Source of the DNA: Paenibacillaceae bacterium
GTDB lineage: Bacteria; Bacillota; Bacilli; Paenibacillales; NBRC-103111
Length of the DNA stretch: 64,000 nucleotides
Assembly: GCA_029256185.1 (NCBI GenBank)
Contig: JAQSYI010000001.1
Location: 310,001-374,000, forward strand
Direction: 5' to 3'
The notes under the pieces were generated by a model. The model did no database searches, had not been told where the DNA came from, and worked only from the letters and a program-made list of their open reading frames with translations. The translations under genes and the position numbers were made by a program. Shown here in pieces: positions 19,091 to 27,567 of the stretch (position 1 is its first letter; every line of letters begins with the position of its first letter).

Positions 19091-20812
19091 ATGACAGAAC
19101 ACACCATACTGAATGAAGATGCTGTACTGCTTAAGGTGATGGAAGATCATTGGCGGAAGATCAAGGACAGCCAGGTGCAGGACCCGGCCAGCTACTGGCA
19201 CGGCGCCCTCACCGAAAACGGAAGCGGCAAGCCTTATGAAGGGCTGACAAGCAGCGACGCCCATTTGTCCCTGACTGTTTCATTGTACGCCCACCCCGGC
19301 TCGGCATATTACCGGGACGGTGAGCTTTTGCAAGCCATCCACGGCCAGATCGGCTTTCTGCTGAGGGTCCAGCTGCCCTCGGGTTGTATTTCCCTGCACA
19401 ATTGCAATATCGATTCTCCTCCGGATACGGGGTTTTCCGTCCATTTCACTGCGTTATGTCTCCATATATTAGAGGAAATGGATGATCCCGCTGTGAAGCC
19501 GACCTGCGCCGACCTGAGGCTGTTCCTGCAGCGGACCATTCCCGGACTTCTGGCCGGAGGCATCCATACCCCCAATCACCGCTGGGTGCTGTGTGGAGCG
19601 CTTGCCCTGTTGTATGAGCTGTTCGGTGATGAGCGGCTGCGGGAGCGGGCTGACCGCTTTCTGGCCGAGGGGCTGGATATGAACCCGGACGGAGAATGGA
19701 CGGAGCGAAGCAACGCCATTTACAATGCCGTTTGCTCCATCTTCTTGTATCAGGCGGCCCGGGTGTTCGGATACGACCGTCTGTACGAGCCTATCTCCCG
19801 CAATTTGCTCATGATGCAGTACATGCTCCATCCCCGCTCGGAAATTGTCACGGAATATTCCAGCCGTCAGGACCGGGGCGAGACCATGAGATTGAATGCC
19901 AGCTACTATGTGGCTTTCCGCCTCATGGCCCACCGGAACGCTGATCCGCTGTTCTATAGCTTTGCCAGGGAGGCGCTTTTATCTCTCCGCACCGGGGGAG
20001 AGGCGCTGCTGTACCGGATGTTTCTGCCGAAGGAAATGAATGCTAAGCTTCCCCTGCTGCCCCTGCCCGACCGGTACGAGGTGTTCTTGAACCGGGAGCG
20101 GACCGCGCCTGTGACGGGAACCATCCCCTACCAGCGCACTGCCTTCCATGCCGGATCACCGCTTCTTCGCTACAGGCAGGGCGAGCTAAGCGTGACGGTG
20201 ATCGCCGGGCAGCCGGATTTTTTGTATCTGCAATACGGGCAGGCCCGTCTCCTGGGCGTCCGGCTGGCCTTGGGCTGGTTTGGCGTGGCGGGAACGCCTT
20301 TTGCCGCTATCCGGCAGACCGGGGACCATGAGTATGAGCTGTCCATGGAGCTGGAGGGCAGCTATCGGGACACTCTGGATGAAGACGCCGCGGTCCTGAC
20401 AGACCCGTTGCGCTTTGCCGAATCCATCCCGCTGCGGGCCAAAACCAATGTGAGGGTATTGCCTGTCCGCGTGGGTGTCCGCCTTGACCCGGCAGGCGTT
20501 GATCTTCATTACCGGGTAGACGCGGGCGCTCCCCCCGTCTTCGTCCAGGCGGTATACGCCTTCGCCCCGGAGGGTTCCCTGGAGGGGCCGGGACTTGATG
20601 CGATCAACGCCCATGCCTCCTGGCTGAAATCCGGGCAATTGGCGTACCGCTGCGGGGAGGACTGGATTACTGTAGACGGAGGCGCCTTCCAGCACGGCTT
20701 CGAGGTACTCCGCAATGACAGGCTGGAACCCGGCCTAAAAAGCGCGGCAGTCAACTATTTGACCCCTCTGGAGGCGCATGTCCGCATTCGCTGCGGCAAA
20801 AGGGAAGGTTAG
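19091..20812 (+). CDS. Uncharacterised protein with polysaccharide-lyase-like architecture
   Basis: I do not recognise a named family. The protein (573 aa from the ATG at 19091) lacks a signal peptide. The N-terminal ~330 residues are helix-rich with repeating aromatic and leucine patterns like an (alpha/alpha) toroid; the C-terminal ~240 are beta-rich. An adjacent Asn-His pair (N162-H163 in TPNHRW) is followed 48 residues later by Y211 in SNAIYNAV, reminiscent of the Asn/His/Tyr sets of heparinase II/III and PL15/PL17 alginate lyases. The next gene is a GH105 hydrolase, whose substrate is the product of a lyase. A cytoplasmic lyase acting on imported uronic-acid oligosaccharides is a reasonable guess; a hydrolase of the same fold is the alternative. 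Confidence 0.6.
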   Translation: MTEHTILNEDAVLLKVMEDHWRKIKDSQVQDPASYWHGALTENGSGKPYEGLTSSDAHLSLTVSLYAHPGSAYYRDGELLQAIHGQIGFLLRVQLPSGCISLHNCNIDSPPDTGFSVHFTALCLHILEEMDDPAVKPTCADLRLFLQRTIPGLLAGGIHTPNHRWVLCGALALLYELFGDERLRERADRFLAEGLDMNPDGEWTERSNAIYNAVCSIFLYQAARVFGYDRLYEPISRNLLMMQYMLHPRSEIVTEYSSRQDRGETMRLNASYYVAFRLMAHRNADPLFYSFAREALLSLRTGGEALLYRMFLPKEMNAKLPLLPLPDRYEVFLNRERTAPVTGTIPYQRTAFHAGSPLLRYRQGELSVTVIAGQPDFLYLQYGQARLLGVRLALGWFGVAGTPFAAIRQTGDHEYELSMELEGSYRDTLDEDAAVLTDPLRFAESIPLRAKTNVRVLPVRVGVRLDPAGVDLHYRVDAGAPPVFVQAVYAFAPEGSLEGPGLDAINAHASWLKSGQLAYRCGEDWITVDGGAFQHGFEVLRNDRLEPGLKSAAVNYLTPLEAHVRIRCGKREG

Positions 20813-20831
20813 GTTAAGCGCATAAATCAGC

Positions 20832-20850
20832 GGCTGCCAGAGCGGCAGCC
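20832..20850 (+). other. Small intergenic hairpin before GH105
   Basis: GGCTGCC (20832-20838) and GGCAGCC (20844-20850) form a perfect 7-bp stem with a 5-base loop, in the 57-bp gap between the lyase-like gene and the GH105 gene. No T-run follows. It may be a processing or stability element within the operon transcript. Confidence 0.5.
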
Positions 20851-20869
20851 CGGCAAAGGATGATGAACC

Positions 20870-21916
20870 ATGTTGAACCTGCAAGACTCAACCGTGAAGG
20901 AGCAATTGGCCCGTCTGGCCCGATATACCATGCGCCCGCAGGAGAAGGACAGCGCCCATATGAAGGTGTGGCAGTGGGGCCAGGGGGTGGCGCTGTATGG
21001 TCTGGGCAAAACTTACGACGCTTTGGGAGACGCCCTTTATCTTGATTATATAGAGGAATGGCTGGACGGCTTTCTTCCCGGGCATCCTCCCGGCAAGAGC
21101 ATTAATACGACGGCGCCGCTTCTTGGAGCCGTGAAGCTCATCAAGGAGGGCCGCACCGACAAGTACAGTGCCGTCTGCTCCGCCTTCGCCGACTGGTGCT
21201 TGAATGAAGCGCCGCGCTCTGTGGAGGGGGCCTTCGAGCACTCCTGTACGGAGAACCGCTATCCCGGAGAGGTGTGGGCGGATACCTTGTTTATGGGCTG
21301 TCTGTTCCTGGCCGAATGGGGTATCCTTACCGGCGAGAAGCGTTATCTCGATGAAGCGGCGAGTCAGTTTGCGCTTCATTACAAGTATTTGCGCGATCCG
21401 GCCACTGGGCTGATTGTACACGGCTATAACGGAAATAGCGGCTCCCGGATGGGAGTGTTCTGGGGCAGGGGCAACGGCTGGTTTGCCGCCGCTTCTGCGG
21501 ATATGCTGGAGCTGACGCAAGGCTCCGCCGGGGCCGCCTCCGTCCTGGAGGGTTATCTTGGCCATATGGCGGGTGTGCTCTCCACGCAGAATGGCGAGGG
21601 CATGTGGCATACGGTGATGGATCATCCGGATTCCTATCCGGAGTCCTCCTGCACCTCCGCTTTTGCCTATGCCATTCTGAAGGGGATTTTCCTGGGGGTG
21701 CTTCCCGGGGCAAGCGGAGACAAGGCCTTGCGGGCGGTGACCGCCCTTCTCCGCAGAATCGATCCGGACGGCAGGCTGATGGAGGGCTCCGGCGGCACCT
21801 GTGTCATGCCGGCGGCCGCAGATTACAATGCCATCGGCTATGCCTATTCCCCGTTTACCCAAGGGCTGGGCATGATGGCGCTGGCCGGATCTTGTGTTGA
21901 TGGAAAGGAGACATAA
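20870..21916 (+). CDS. GH105 unsaturated uronyl hydrolase (YteR-like), module B
   Basis: Cytoplasmic (alpha/alpha)6-barrel hydrolase of 348 aa, removing a 4,5-unsaturated galacturonic or glucuronic acid from lyase-generated oligosaccharides. The catalytic aspartate is D138 in EVWADTLFM, matching D143 of YteR. Other landmarks are VFWGRGNGWF and the C-terminal AIGYAYSPFTQG. AAAGGA lies upstream of the ATG. It follows the lyase-like gene and stops one base before the permease gene start region at 21918, so it is part of the operon. Confidence 0.92.
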   Translation: MLNLQDSTVKEQLARLARYTMRPQEKDSAHMKVWQWGQGVALYGLGKTYDALGDALYLDYIEEWLDGFLPGHPPGKSINTTAPLLGAVKLIKEGRTDKYSAVCSAFADWCLNEAPRSVEGAFEHSCTENRYPGEVWADTLFMGCLFLAEWGILTGEKRYLDEAASQFALHYKYLRDPATGLIVHGYNGNSGSRMGVFWGRGNGWFAAASADMLELTQGSAGAASVLEGYLGHMAGVLSTQNGEGMWHTVMDHPDSYPESSCTSAFAYAILKGIFLGVLPGASGDKALRAVTALLRRIDPDGRLMEGSGGTCVMPAAADYNAIGYAYSPFTQGLGMMALAGSCVDGKET

Positions 21917-21917
21917 G

Positions 21918-22886
21918 ATGAAGGAACTTGCGGCTGTGGAGACGGCTGGTCGGGGCGTTGTCCCCGCGGCGAAGAAAAAGAGGCGTTTTTTCTACTATCT
22001 CCGGCGGGATCGGTATCTGTACCTGTTCTTGCTGCCTGCTTTGGGTTTCTATTTGATATTCAAGTATTCCCCCCTCTATGGGGAGTTGATCGCCTTTAAG
22101 GATTTTCAGATTATGAAGGGAATATGGGACAGTCCCTGGGTGGGCCTGAAGCATTTCCGGGGTCTGCTGTCCAACCCGGATTTCTGGCAGGTGCTCCGCA
22201 ATACGATGCTGCTGAATGTTTACAAGCTGCTGTTCGTGTTTCCCGCCCCCATCCTGTTGGCGCTTATGCTCAATGAGGTCCGGTTAAACGGCTTCAAGCG
22301 GCTGATCCAGAATCTGCTGTATCTGCCCCACTTCATCTCCTGGGTTGTACTGGGCGGCGTCATTGTGGCTGTTCTGTCCCCCAGCACGGGGATTATCAAC
22401 ACCATGATGGAGAAGGTATTTGGCATAGAGCCGATATATTTCATGACCCATCCAGGCTGGTGGCCGGTGGTGTTCACCCTCTCCTCGATCTGGCAAAGCG
22501 CCGGATGGGGAACCATCCTGTACCTGGCGGCCATGGCCAACATTGATCCCCAGCTCTACGAAGCCGCCAAAATCGACGGCGCCTCCAAGCTCCGCCAGAT
22601 TTGGCATGTGACTCTGCCGGGTATCCGGCCCACTATCGCCATTCTGCTGATTCTCCAGATGGGCCAGATTACGGATGTGGGGTTCGAGCAGGTGTTCAAT
22701 TTGCAGAATGAAGCGGTCTTCAGCGTATCTGATGTAATCAGCACTTATGTATACCGGATGGGCCTGCAAGCCGCCCAATACAGCTATTCCACGGCAGTGG
22801 GGCTGTTCCAGGGGGTCATTGCCCTGATCCTGATGCTGACTGTCAATAAGATCACCAAAGCGATGGGGGAGAGCGGCTTATGGTAA
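21918..22886 (+). CDS. Carbohydrate ABC transporter permease, LplB type (module B)
   Basis: First permease of the module B importer, 322 aa. The ATG at 21918 has AAAGGAG eight bases upstream; an upstream in-frame ATG at 21894 lies inside the GH105 gene and lacks such a site. It has the YLYLFLLPALGFYLIFKYSP first membrane segment and the EAA loop YEAAKIDGASKL. Its end overlaps the start of the next permease by 7 bases, indicating coupled translation. Confidence 0.94.
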   Translation: MKELAAVETAGRGVVPAAKKKRRFFYYLRRDRYLYLFLLPALGFYLIFKYSPLYGELIAFKDFQIMKGIWDSPWVGLKHFRGLLSNPDFWQVLRNTMLLNVYKLLFVFPAPILLALMLNEVRLNGFKRLIQNLLYLPHFISWVVLGGVIVAVLSPSTGIINTMMEKVFGIEPIYFMTHPGWWPVVFTLSSIWQSAGWGTILYLAAMANIDPQLYEAAKIDGASKLRQIWHVTLPGIRPTIAILLILQMGQITDVGFEQVFNLQNEAVFSVSDVISTYVYRMGLQAAQYSYSTAVGLFQGVIALILMLTVNKITKAMGESGLW

Positions 22887-23731
22887 ACAAATGTTTTCGG
22901 GGCTTAAACGGGCTTTTGCTCATCCTATGCGCCTTTGCCACCACCTTCCCGCTGCTGAACGTGCTGGCCACCTCCTTCAGCGGCAGCACGGCCATTCTGT
23001 CCGGCGAGGTTTTCCTCTGGCCGGTGGATTGGACTACCACCGCCTTTTCCAATCTGTTCAAGGACGGACAACTGATGAACGCCATGAAAAATTCCATCAC
23101 CATCACCGTGGCGGGAACCATTATGCAGATGACAGTCACCACCCTGGCTGCCTACTCCTTGTCCAAGAACCGGCTGAAGGGGCGGAGAACGGCGCTCTTG
23201 CTGATCTTGTTCACCATGATGTTCGGCGGCGGGCTGATTCCTATGTTTCTGCTGCTGAAAAACCTGCATATTCTCAATACCTTCTGGGCGATCTGGCTGC
23301 CGGGGCTAATCAGCACGTACAACCTGTTTGTGATGAAATCCTCCTTCGAGGGGTTGCCCGGGGAGTTGGAGGAATCGGCGACCATCGACGGCGCCAGCGA
23401 CCTGATTATCTTCGCCCGGATCGTGCTCCCGCTGTCCAAGCCGGTGCTGGCCGCCATCTCACTTTTTTATGCGGTGGGCTTGTGGAACGTGTACGCGTCA
23501 GCCCTATACTTTATCACAGATTCCTCCAAGATGCCCCTGACCGTCAAGCTCTACCAGATGATTCAGCTTCCGGACACCACTCTCCTGGACAGCTCCGATC
23601 TGAGCTTCGTGCCTCCGGAGGGCATGAAGGCGGCTGCCATTATCATTACCGTCACGCCGATCCTGTGCTTGTATCCGTTCTTGCAGAAGTATTTCGTCAA
23701 GGGTGTGCTGCTGGGATCGATTAAGGGCTAA
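22880..23731 (+). CDS. Carbohydrate ABC transporter permease, LplC/YtcP type (module B)
   Basis: Second permease of the module B importer, 283 aa, about six membrane segments, EAA-like loop ELEESATIDGASDL and the typical ending QKYFVKGVLLGSIKG. It starts within the last codons of the LplB-type gene (GGGGGAGAG upstream). Its stop is only 3 bases from the end of the convergent anti-sigma gene, leaving no room for an independent terminator. Confidence 0.94.
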   Translation: MVNKCFRGLNGLLLILCAFATTFPLLNVLATSFSGSTAILSGEVFLWPVDWTTTAFSNLFKDGQLMNAMKNSITITVAGTIMQMTVTTLAAYSLSKNRLKGRRTALLLILFTMMFGGGLIPMFLLLKNLHILNTFWAIWLPGLISTYNLFVMKSSFEGLPGELEESATIDGASDLIIFARIVLPLSKPVLAAISLFYAVGLWNVYASALYFITDSSKMPLTVKLYQMIQLPDTTLLDSSDLSFVPPEGMKAAAIIITVTPILCLYPFLQKYFVKGVLLGSIKG

Positions 23732-23734
23732 GCG

Positions 23735-24547
23735 TCAGGGATTGACCGGCAGCCATCTTAGCTCGTCTGGGCGGATGAGGTTGTTGACCACCTCATATCC
23801 CAGCTTGTACAAGGGCTTCCCTTCACCGGAGTAGGCGATACCGTTCAAGTCATTCCAGCGGATCGCTCTGTCCCAGGCGAAGACTACCGTCTCTCCGTAT
23901 GGCGTGCCCTGCTTGCTTCTATCCGGCTCCGGTCCCATCTCAATATAGGCCACCTGCCGGTCAAAGCTCTGCACGGGAACTGTGGTGATGCCCGTTCTTG
24001 CATCGGCGTCCGTCAGGCTGGTCCAGCCCACCAGCTTGACCGGGTCGCCGGTTTTGTTGGCCCAGGAGGATGCGCCGCTGCTCTTCCAGGCCAGGAATGC
24101 TTTTTTCGTCACAATAGTACGGTACTTATCTTCGTTCTCATAGAAAAAAACATGGTAGGTTCCCACGCGCGCCTCCCCCAGCAGGACGGACTCCTCGTCC
24201 ACGTAACGGTTCGTTTCCGCGGCCTGCCGGGCCTCCAGACGCACTCCCCCTACATAGACATAGGACAGGAGCGCGGCGGCTCCCAGAATGAGAGCAATCC
24301 CCGTCCGGGTGAAGACACTCCGGATTCTCAGCCTCCGGGCCAACTGCTGGTAATGGTCCGTTTCTTCCGTTTCGGCAATGGCGCCAGCCTGCTCTGTGCC
24401 GCGGTTCATTTCCTCATAATAACGCCTGCAGGAGGGGCATTCCGCAAGATGCTCCCTAACGGCAGACTTGCTCGCCGGGCTGGCCGTGTCATCCTGAACC
24501 AACGGCAGCAGATCCTTGATGATACCGCAATCATAGCTCATATCCAT
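23735..24547 (-). CDS. Anti-sigma factor with zinc-finger domain
   Basis: Membrane-bound partner of the adjacent ECF sigma factor, 270 aa. The N-terminal zf-HC2-type zinc finger shows H33-x3-C37-x2-C40 (REHLAECPSC). One transmembrane helix lies at about residues 80-100 (GIALILGAAALLSYVYVGG) and a ~165-residue extracellular domain follows. The domain probably holds the sigma factor at the membrane until an envelope signal arrives. The gene overlaps the sigma gene by 17 bases if it starts at 24547; ATG 24541 is an alternative. Confidence 0.9.
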   Translation of the reverse strand: MDMSYDCGIIKDLLPLVQDDTASPASKSAVREHLAECPSCRRYYEEMNRGTEQAGAIAETEETDHYQQLARRLRIRSVFTRTGIALILGAAALLSYVYVGGVRLEARQAAETNRYVDEESVLLGEARVGTYHVFFYENEDKYRTIVTKKAFLAWKSSGASSWANKTGDPVKLVGWTSLTDADARTGITTVPVQSFDRQVAYIEMGPEPDRSKQGTPYGETVVFAWDRAIRWNDLNGIAYSGEGKPLYKLGYEVVNNLIRPDELRWLPVNP

Positions 24548-25043
24548 AAACCCCCCTTAATTTCGTGTGCAGCGCGTTCTTGCCGCGGAAGAAAATCACC
24601 TTGGCCGAGCTTTCGCTGATGCCAAGCAGCGTGGATATTTGTGAATACGTCAGATCGGAATACAAGCGGTACAGCATCACATCCTTGGTCTTGGAGTCGA
24701 AGGTATCCAGGATGTCCAGTATGGCTCCCACCAGCTCTTTGGTTTCGGCTTGCTTCTGCACAGACGGAGGGGAGCGGTTCTGCTGGATCAGGGTTAAGGC
24801 CGCAAGCAGCTTCTTACTGCGGTGCTTCTTTCTGAGATGCTGGTAGAATACGTTCTTGGCGATCTGCATAAGCCAGGTCTTCACCTGGCATTGCCCCTTG
24901 AACCGGGCGAAGGACTTCATCGCCTGATAGAAGGTCTCCTGCGTCAATTCCTCAGCCAAGACCTCCTCATAGTTGGACAGCCGCAATAGAAAATGATACA
25001 CATCCCTGCGGTAATCCTGGTACAACTGCTGGAAGCTCTGCAC
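24531..25043 (-). CDS. ECF RNA polymerase sigma factor
   Basis: Group 4 sigma factor of 170 aa. I place the start at a GTG (25043) because GGGGAGGAG precedes it; the frame is open to 25163, but the extra N-terminus is unlike the family. Region 2 is seen in ELTQETFYQAMKSFARFKG and TWLMQIAKNVFYQHLRK; region 4 in YSQISTLLGISESSAKVIFF. It overlaps the anti-sigma gene, the usual two-gene operon. A TGTAAC at 25102-25107 (minus strand) resembles an ECF -35 and may reflect autoregulation. Confidence 0.93.
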   Translation of the reverse strand: MQSFQQLYQDYRRDVYHFLLRLSNYEEVLAEELTQETFYQAMKSFARFKGQCQVKTWLMQIAKNVFYQHLRKKHRSKKLLAALTLIQQNRSPPSVQKQAETKELVGAILDILDTFDSKTKDVMLYRLYSDLTYSQISTLLGISESSAKVIFFRGKNALHTKLRGVYGYEL

Positions 25044-25106
25044 TGCTCCTCCCCTCCCCCTGGTATTGCCTATATGTATTAGTTGCCCCAATTGAGGAAA
25101 GGTTAC

Positions 25107-25170
25107 AAAAAAAATTGCAGCGGCCGATTGCAGCGACCGCCAATTCAGAAGCGGTTGCTGCAATCGGCCG
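25107..25170 (-). terminator. Intrinsic terminator of the beta-helix gene
   Basis: Arms at 25121-25140 and 25151-25170 form a 20-bp stem with one mismatch and a 10-base loop. On the minus strand the stem is followed, after CTGCAA, by eight T residues (25107-25114). It lies 110 bp after the stop of the beta-helix gene at 25280 and directly against the candidate ECF promoter of the sigma operon. Confidence 0.88.
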
Positions 25171-25279
25171 ACTGGAGCCGGTGGATCGGCGCCCGGATCG
25201 GACTAGACAAATCGGGCACAGCAGATGAGAACCCGCAGATCAGAACCGGAAGATCATCGCGCCAGATCGGCCTGCCGAA

Positions 25280-26908
25280 TCAGATGATCCGGTTGTCCTC
25301 CTCCACGATCCGGCCGGTCACATGATCCACCCTTGCTACAGGCTGCTCCACCGACTGGAAGGTGTTGCCGATCAGATAAACCTGGTCCGCGTCCACGGCA
25401 TGCACGCCGATGGCGGAATTGCGCATCACATTGTCCGCGATAATGATGTTGCGGTTGAACTTGCCGCTGAACCCGTAGGAGCGGATGCCGATGCAGCCGG
25501 AGGCCCCGTAGCGGGGGAAGAAGCCGCAGTTGTCGAATTCGCAGCCCTTGATCAGAATGTCGGTGGCATGCCCCCCTTCCCAGTGGGTGGGCAGCTCGGC
25601 GCCCAGCAGAATGCCGGGGTTCATGGTATTGCGGTAGGTGCAGTTCAGAATGACCAGATGGTCAAAGCGCACCAGATGCCCGGCTCCGGCAATATTGACG
25701 AACTCGGAATCCTTGCAGAGGTACCGGTCCGGCTCCCAGCATGCGGCAGCGCCCAATGAGCCCTCCACGATGCATTCCGGCAGGCTTCCGTCAAAGGCGA
25801 TCCGGTAAAGCTGGCCGTTCTCGTAGCTGCCCTCGTGGCTCCATTGCCGGATACGCAGGGGATACACCTCTTCTTCGTGATGCAGGTCCACCATGCTGCC
25901 CGTATCAAGTGAAGCGAAGGTATAGCGGCAGAAGAACACCGCCTCGTCGGCTGCCGTCTTCTCCTTGAGCGAGAGCCAGTTGCTGTGCATGTTCTGTCCG
26001 TCCATACGCACGCCGTGAATGGACATGCGGCTCATCTCGATGCTGCCCCGGCACTTGAACAGCTTCCACGCATCCCGGGGAGCTGTGAACAAGCGGTTGC
26101 CGTCGGGCTTGAACACAACCCGGTCCGCGGTAATATCCCTGCAGTTCTCCGCCAGCATGCAGAAGCCGTTGGCATTATAGGTACGCAAATTGCTTAAGCG
26201 CAAGCTGTCGCACCGGGCGAAGTAAGTCTGGAAGTCCGTCTGCGCTCCCTGGTGCCAGGACAAGAATTCTCCCTGTTCCACCTTGGCGGCAACGGCGGAA
26301 TCTACCAGTGACAGTCTCCCCGGCCCTTCCAGCTTCCACAGATTGGCGGTTCCGTAGCCGTAGGTAACACTCTCTCCTGTCAGCGCGCCGGTCTTGGGAT
26401 TGATCCGGTTCATGCAATACGCGCCCATCCCGTCATAACAGGGATTGCCGGGGAACACCTCCACCTCAATCTTGTCGCCGCTCTTCGCCGTAACCACCCC
26501 TGCCGAGGCGTATTCCGGCTCCCGCGTAAACGCGATGTTCCTTAGCTGCAATCCCGGACAATCCTCGCACCATAGAATGGCGGGCAGCAGCCCATGAATC
26601 TTCAGATCGTTATATCCTACCAGCACAGTAGCCGGCTCCCCGTTCTCATCGATTGCGCCCCGCAGGGTCAATCCCGCCGCTCCCAGTATGGGAATATGGC
26701 AGTCCTTCTCCGCCGCGCTTAAGCTTCCGGCATCATGGGCGAAGCCCTCAGTTTGGATGGCCACGAAGCTTTGCAGCAGATAGCGCCTGGGCTCGAAGCT
26801 CACTGTGTCTGCTCCGGTCTCCACCGCCTGTCGAATGGCTGCGCGGATGCTGGCTGCATCGTCTTGCTCTGCAAAATCTCTGATGTATACGGTTTTTCTA
26901 CCTTCCAT
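25280..26908 (-). CDS. Right-handed beta-helix protein, possible GH110-like galactosidase
   Basis: 542 aa, no signal peptide, so probably cytoplasmic. The start at 26908 has AAAGGAGG upstream. After an N-terminal segment like the pectate-lyase/GH superhelix cap (ASIRAAIRQAVETGADTVSF) the sequence shows repeated strand-turn patterns with Asn ladders, e.g. RNIIIADNVMRNSAIGVHAV and DQVYLIGNTFQSV, ending in the last coils. This is a right-handed parallel beta-helix. Layout and some motifs recall GH110 alpha-1,3-galactosidases, which would fit the galactan theme, but I cannot prove catalytic residues. It has its own terminator and no operon partner. Confidence 0.7.
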   Translation of the reverse strand: MEGRKTVYIRDFAEQDDAASIRAAIRQAVETGADTVSFEPRRYLLQSFVAIQTEGFAHDAGSLSAAEKDCHIPILGAAGLTLRGAIDENGEPATVLVGYNDLKIHGLLPAILWCEDCPGLQLRNIAFTREPEYASAGVVTAKSGDKIEVEVFPGNPCYDGMGAYCMNRINPKTGALTGESVTYGYGTANLWKLEGPGRLSLVDSAVAAKVEQGEFLSWHQGAQTDFQTYFARCDSLRLSNLRTYNANGFCMLAENCRDITADRVVFKPDGNRLFTAPRDAWKLFKCRGSIEMSRMSIHGVRMDGQNMHSNWLSLKEKTAADEAVFFCRYTFASLDTGSMVDLHHEEEVYPLRIRQWSHEGSYENGQLYRIAFDGSLPECIVEGSLGAAACWEPDRYLCKDSEFVNIAGAGHLVRFDHLVILNCTYRNTMNPGILLGAELPTHWEGGHATDILIKGCEFDNCGFFPRYGASGCIGIRSYGFSGKFNRNIIIADNVMRNSAIGVHAVDADQVYLIGNTFQSVEQPVARVDHVTGRIVEEDNRII

Positions 26909-27260
26909 GAGTAGATAAGCCTCCTTTTTTACATGCAATACGTTTATAAGCTATCGGAATCGGGCATTGCCCCCCATTTTCATGCCTGCAAGCAGCGCGG
27001 TGGCGCCTGTCAGTTGAAAGGACCGCTTTGCCTAGTTTAACTCTATTGAATTGCCAGGGGTAGCCCTATAGACAATCTTGCTAAAACTTTCACTATTCGG
27101 CGGTTCAAGCAGGATGGTATATACGGAACTATCAGGCAACTAAAAATGATCATGAGCAGCGCCCGGTGGTTAAACAAGATATGGCGCTAGTGATTACTTG
27201 CTGATACTTTGTATTAACTTTCTGATACATTTCCCGTTCCATCTATGGTATACTGATGTC
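26909..27260. other. Intergenic region upstream of the beta-helix gene
   Basis: No gene visible. It contains the promoter region of the beta-helix gene (minus) on its left and, at its right end, the plus-strand promoter of the antitoxin RNA (-10 at 27249-27254). No repeats or other structures stood out. Confidence 0.6.
27246..27254 (+). promoter_or_regulatory. Promoter of the antitoxin RNA
   Basis: An extended -10 element, TGG directly followed by TATACT (27249-27254), on the plus strand. The -35 region is poor, as is common with extended -10 promoters. Transcription would start near 27261 and run into the 3' end of the oppositely oriented toxin gene. Confidence 0.6.
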
Positions 27261-27405
27261 AGTATATGAGTAAAATGCAAAGAGAGCCGTGCTCACAACA
27301 CGACTCTCATGCGCAACAGCCGCTTTTAAGGGCGGTTCGGCTTCAAGCAGGCACTACCTACGAAATAGGTCGCATTCCTTGACCAGGGCGGCCTATTTCT
27401 TGTTA
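27261..27405 (+). ncRNA. Antisense antitoxin RNA of the type I toxin locus
   Basis: Predicted ~145-nt RNA complementary to the 3' part of the toxin mRNA, including its stop codon. It is bounded by the extended -10 promoter at 27249-27254 and by a 12-bp hairpin, GAAATAGGTCGC (27362-27373) with GCGGCCTATTTC (27388-27399, one G-U pair), followed by TTGTTAT. The layout matches TxpA/RatA- and BsrG/SR4-type systems, where the antisense RNA pairs with the toxin mRNA tail. The ends are inferred; the T-run is weak. Confidence 0.6.
27272..27308 (-). terminator. Terminator of the toxin mRNA
   Basis: On the minus strand GAGAGTCGTG (27308-27299) pairs with CACGGCTCTC (27291-27282), one wobble/mismatch, loop TTGTGAG, followed by TTTGCATTTT. 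It closes a toxin transcript of about 290 nt that starts near 27561. Confidence 0.7.
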
Positions 27406-27503
27406 TGGTTAACCGCTACGACGATGGACACGACCAACGTCAATAGCGCAACAACGAGCGCACCGAAGCTAATCATGAGCGTCAAAGCGTCTTTAACCTC
27501 CAC
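27393..27503 (-). CDS. Holin-like type I toxin peptide (Hol_Tox family)
   Basis: A 36-aa hydrophobic peptide starting at a GTG (27503): it begins MEVKDALTLMISFGALVV and ends VAVNHNKK, with one membrane helix and a basic tail. The pattern LTLMISFG is the hallmark of the putative holin-like toxin family (PF16935; BsrG/TxpA-like), which damages the cell's own membrane. GGGAGG lies eight bases before the GTG; the ATG at 27509, six bases upstream, is too close to it. The ribosome binding site sits in a CTCCC-GGAA-GGGAG hairpin that would restrain translation. Promoter, terminator and antisense RNA are all visible. The name holin-like does not imply a prophage. Confidence 0.85.
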   Translation of the reverse strand: MEVKDALTLMISFGALVVALLTLVVSIVVAVNHNKK

Positions 27504-27567
27504 AGGCATCACCTCCCTTCCGGGAGATTAGCCGACCACCCTTGCAAGCCTATTCTATTGCTCTGCA

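Noticed and set aside
17404..19107. Long minus-strand open frame (567 codons)
   Set aside because: Antisense to the module B binding-protein gene, whose signal peptide and lipobox show the real frame.
27393..27503. Holin-like peptide as a sign of prophage
   Set aside because: No phage genes nearby; the family is a known chromosomal type I toxin and the antisense partner is present.
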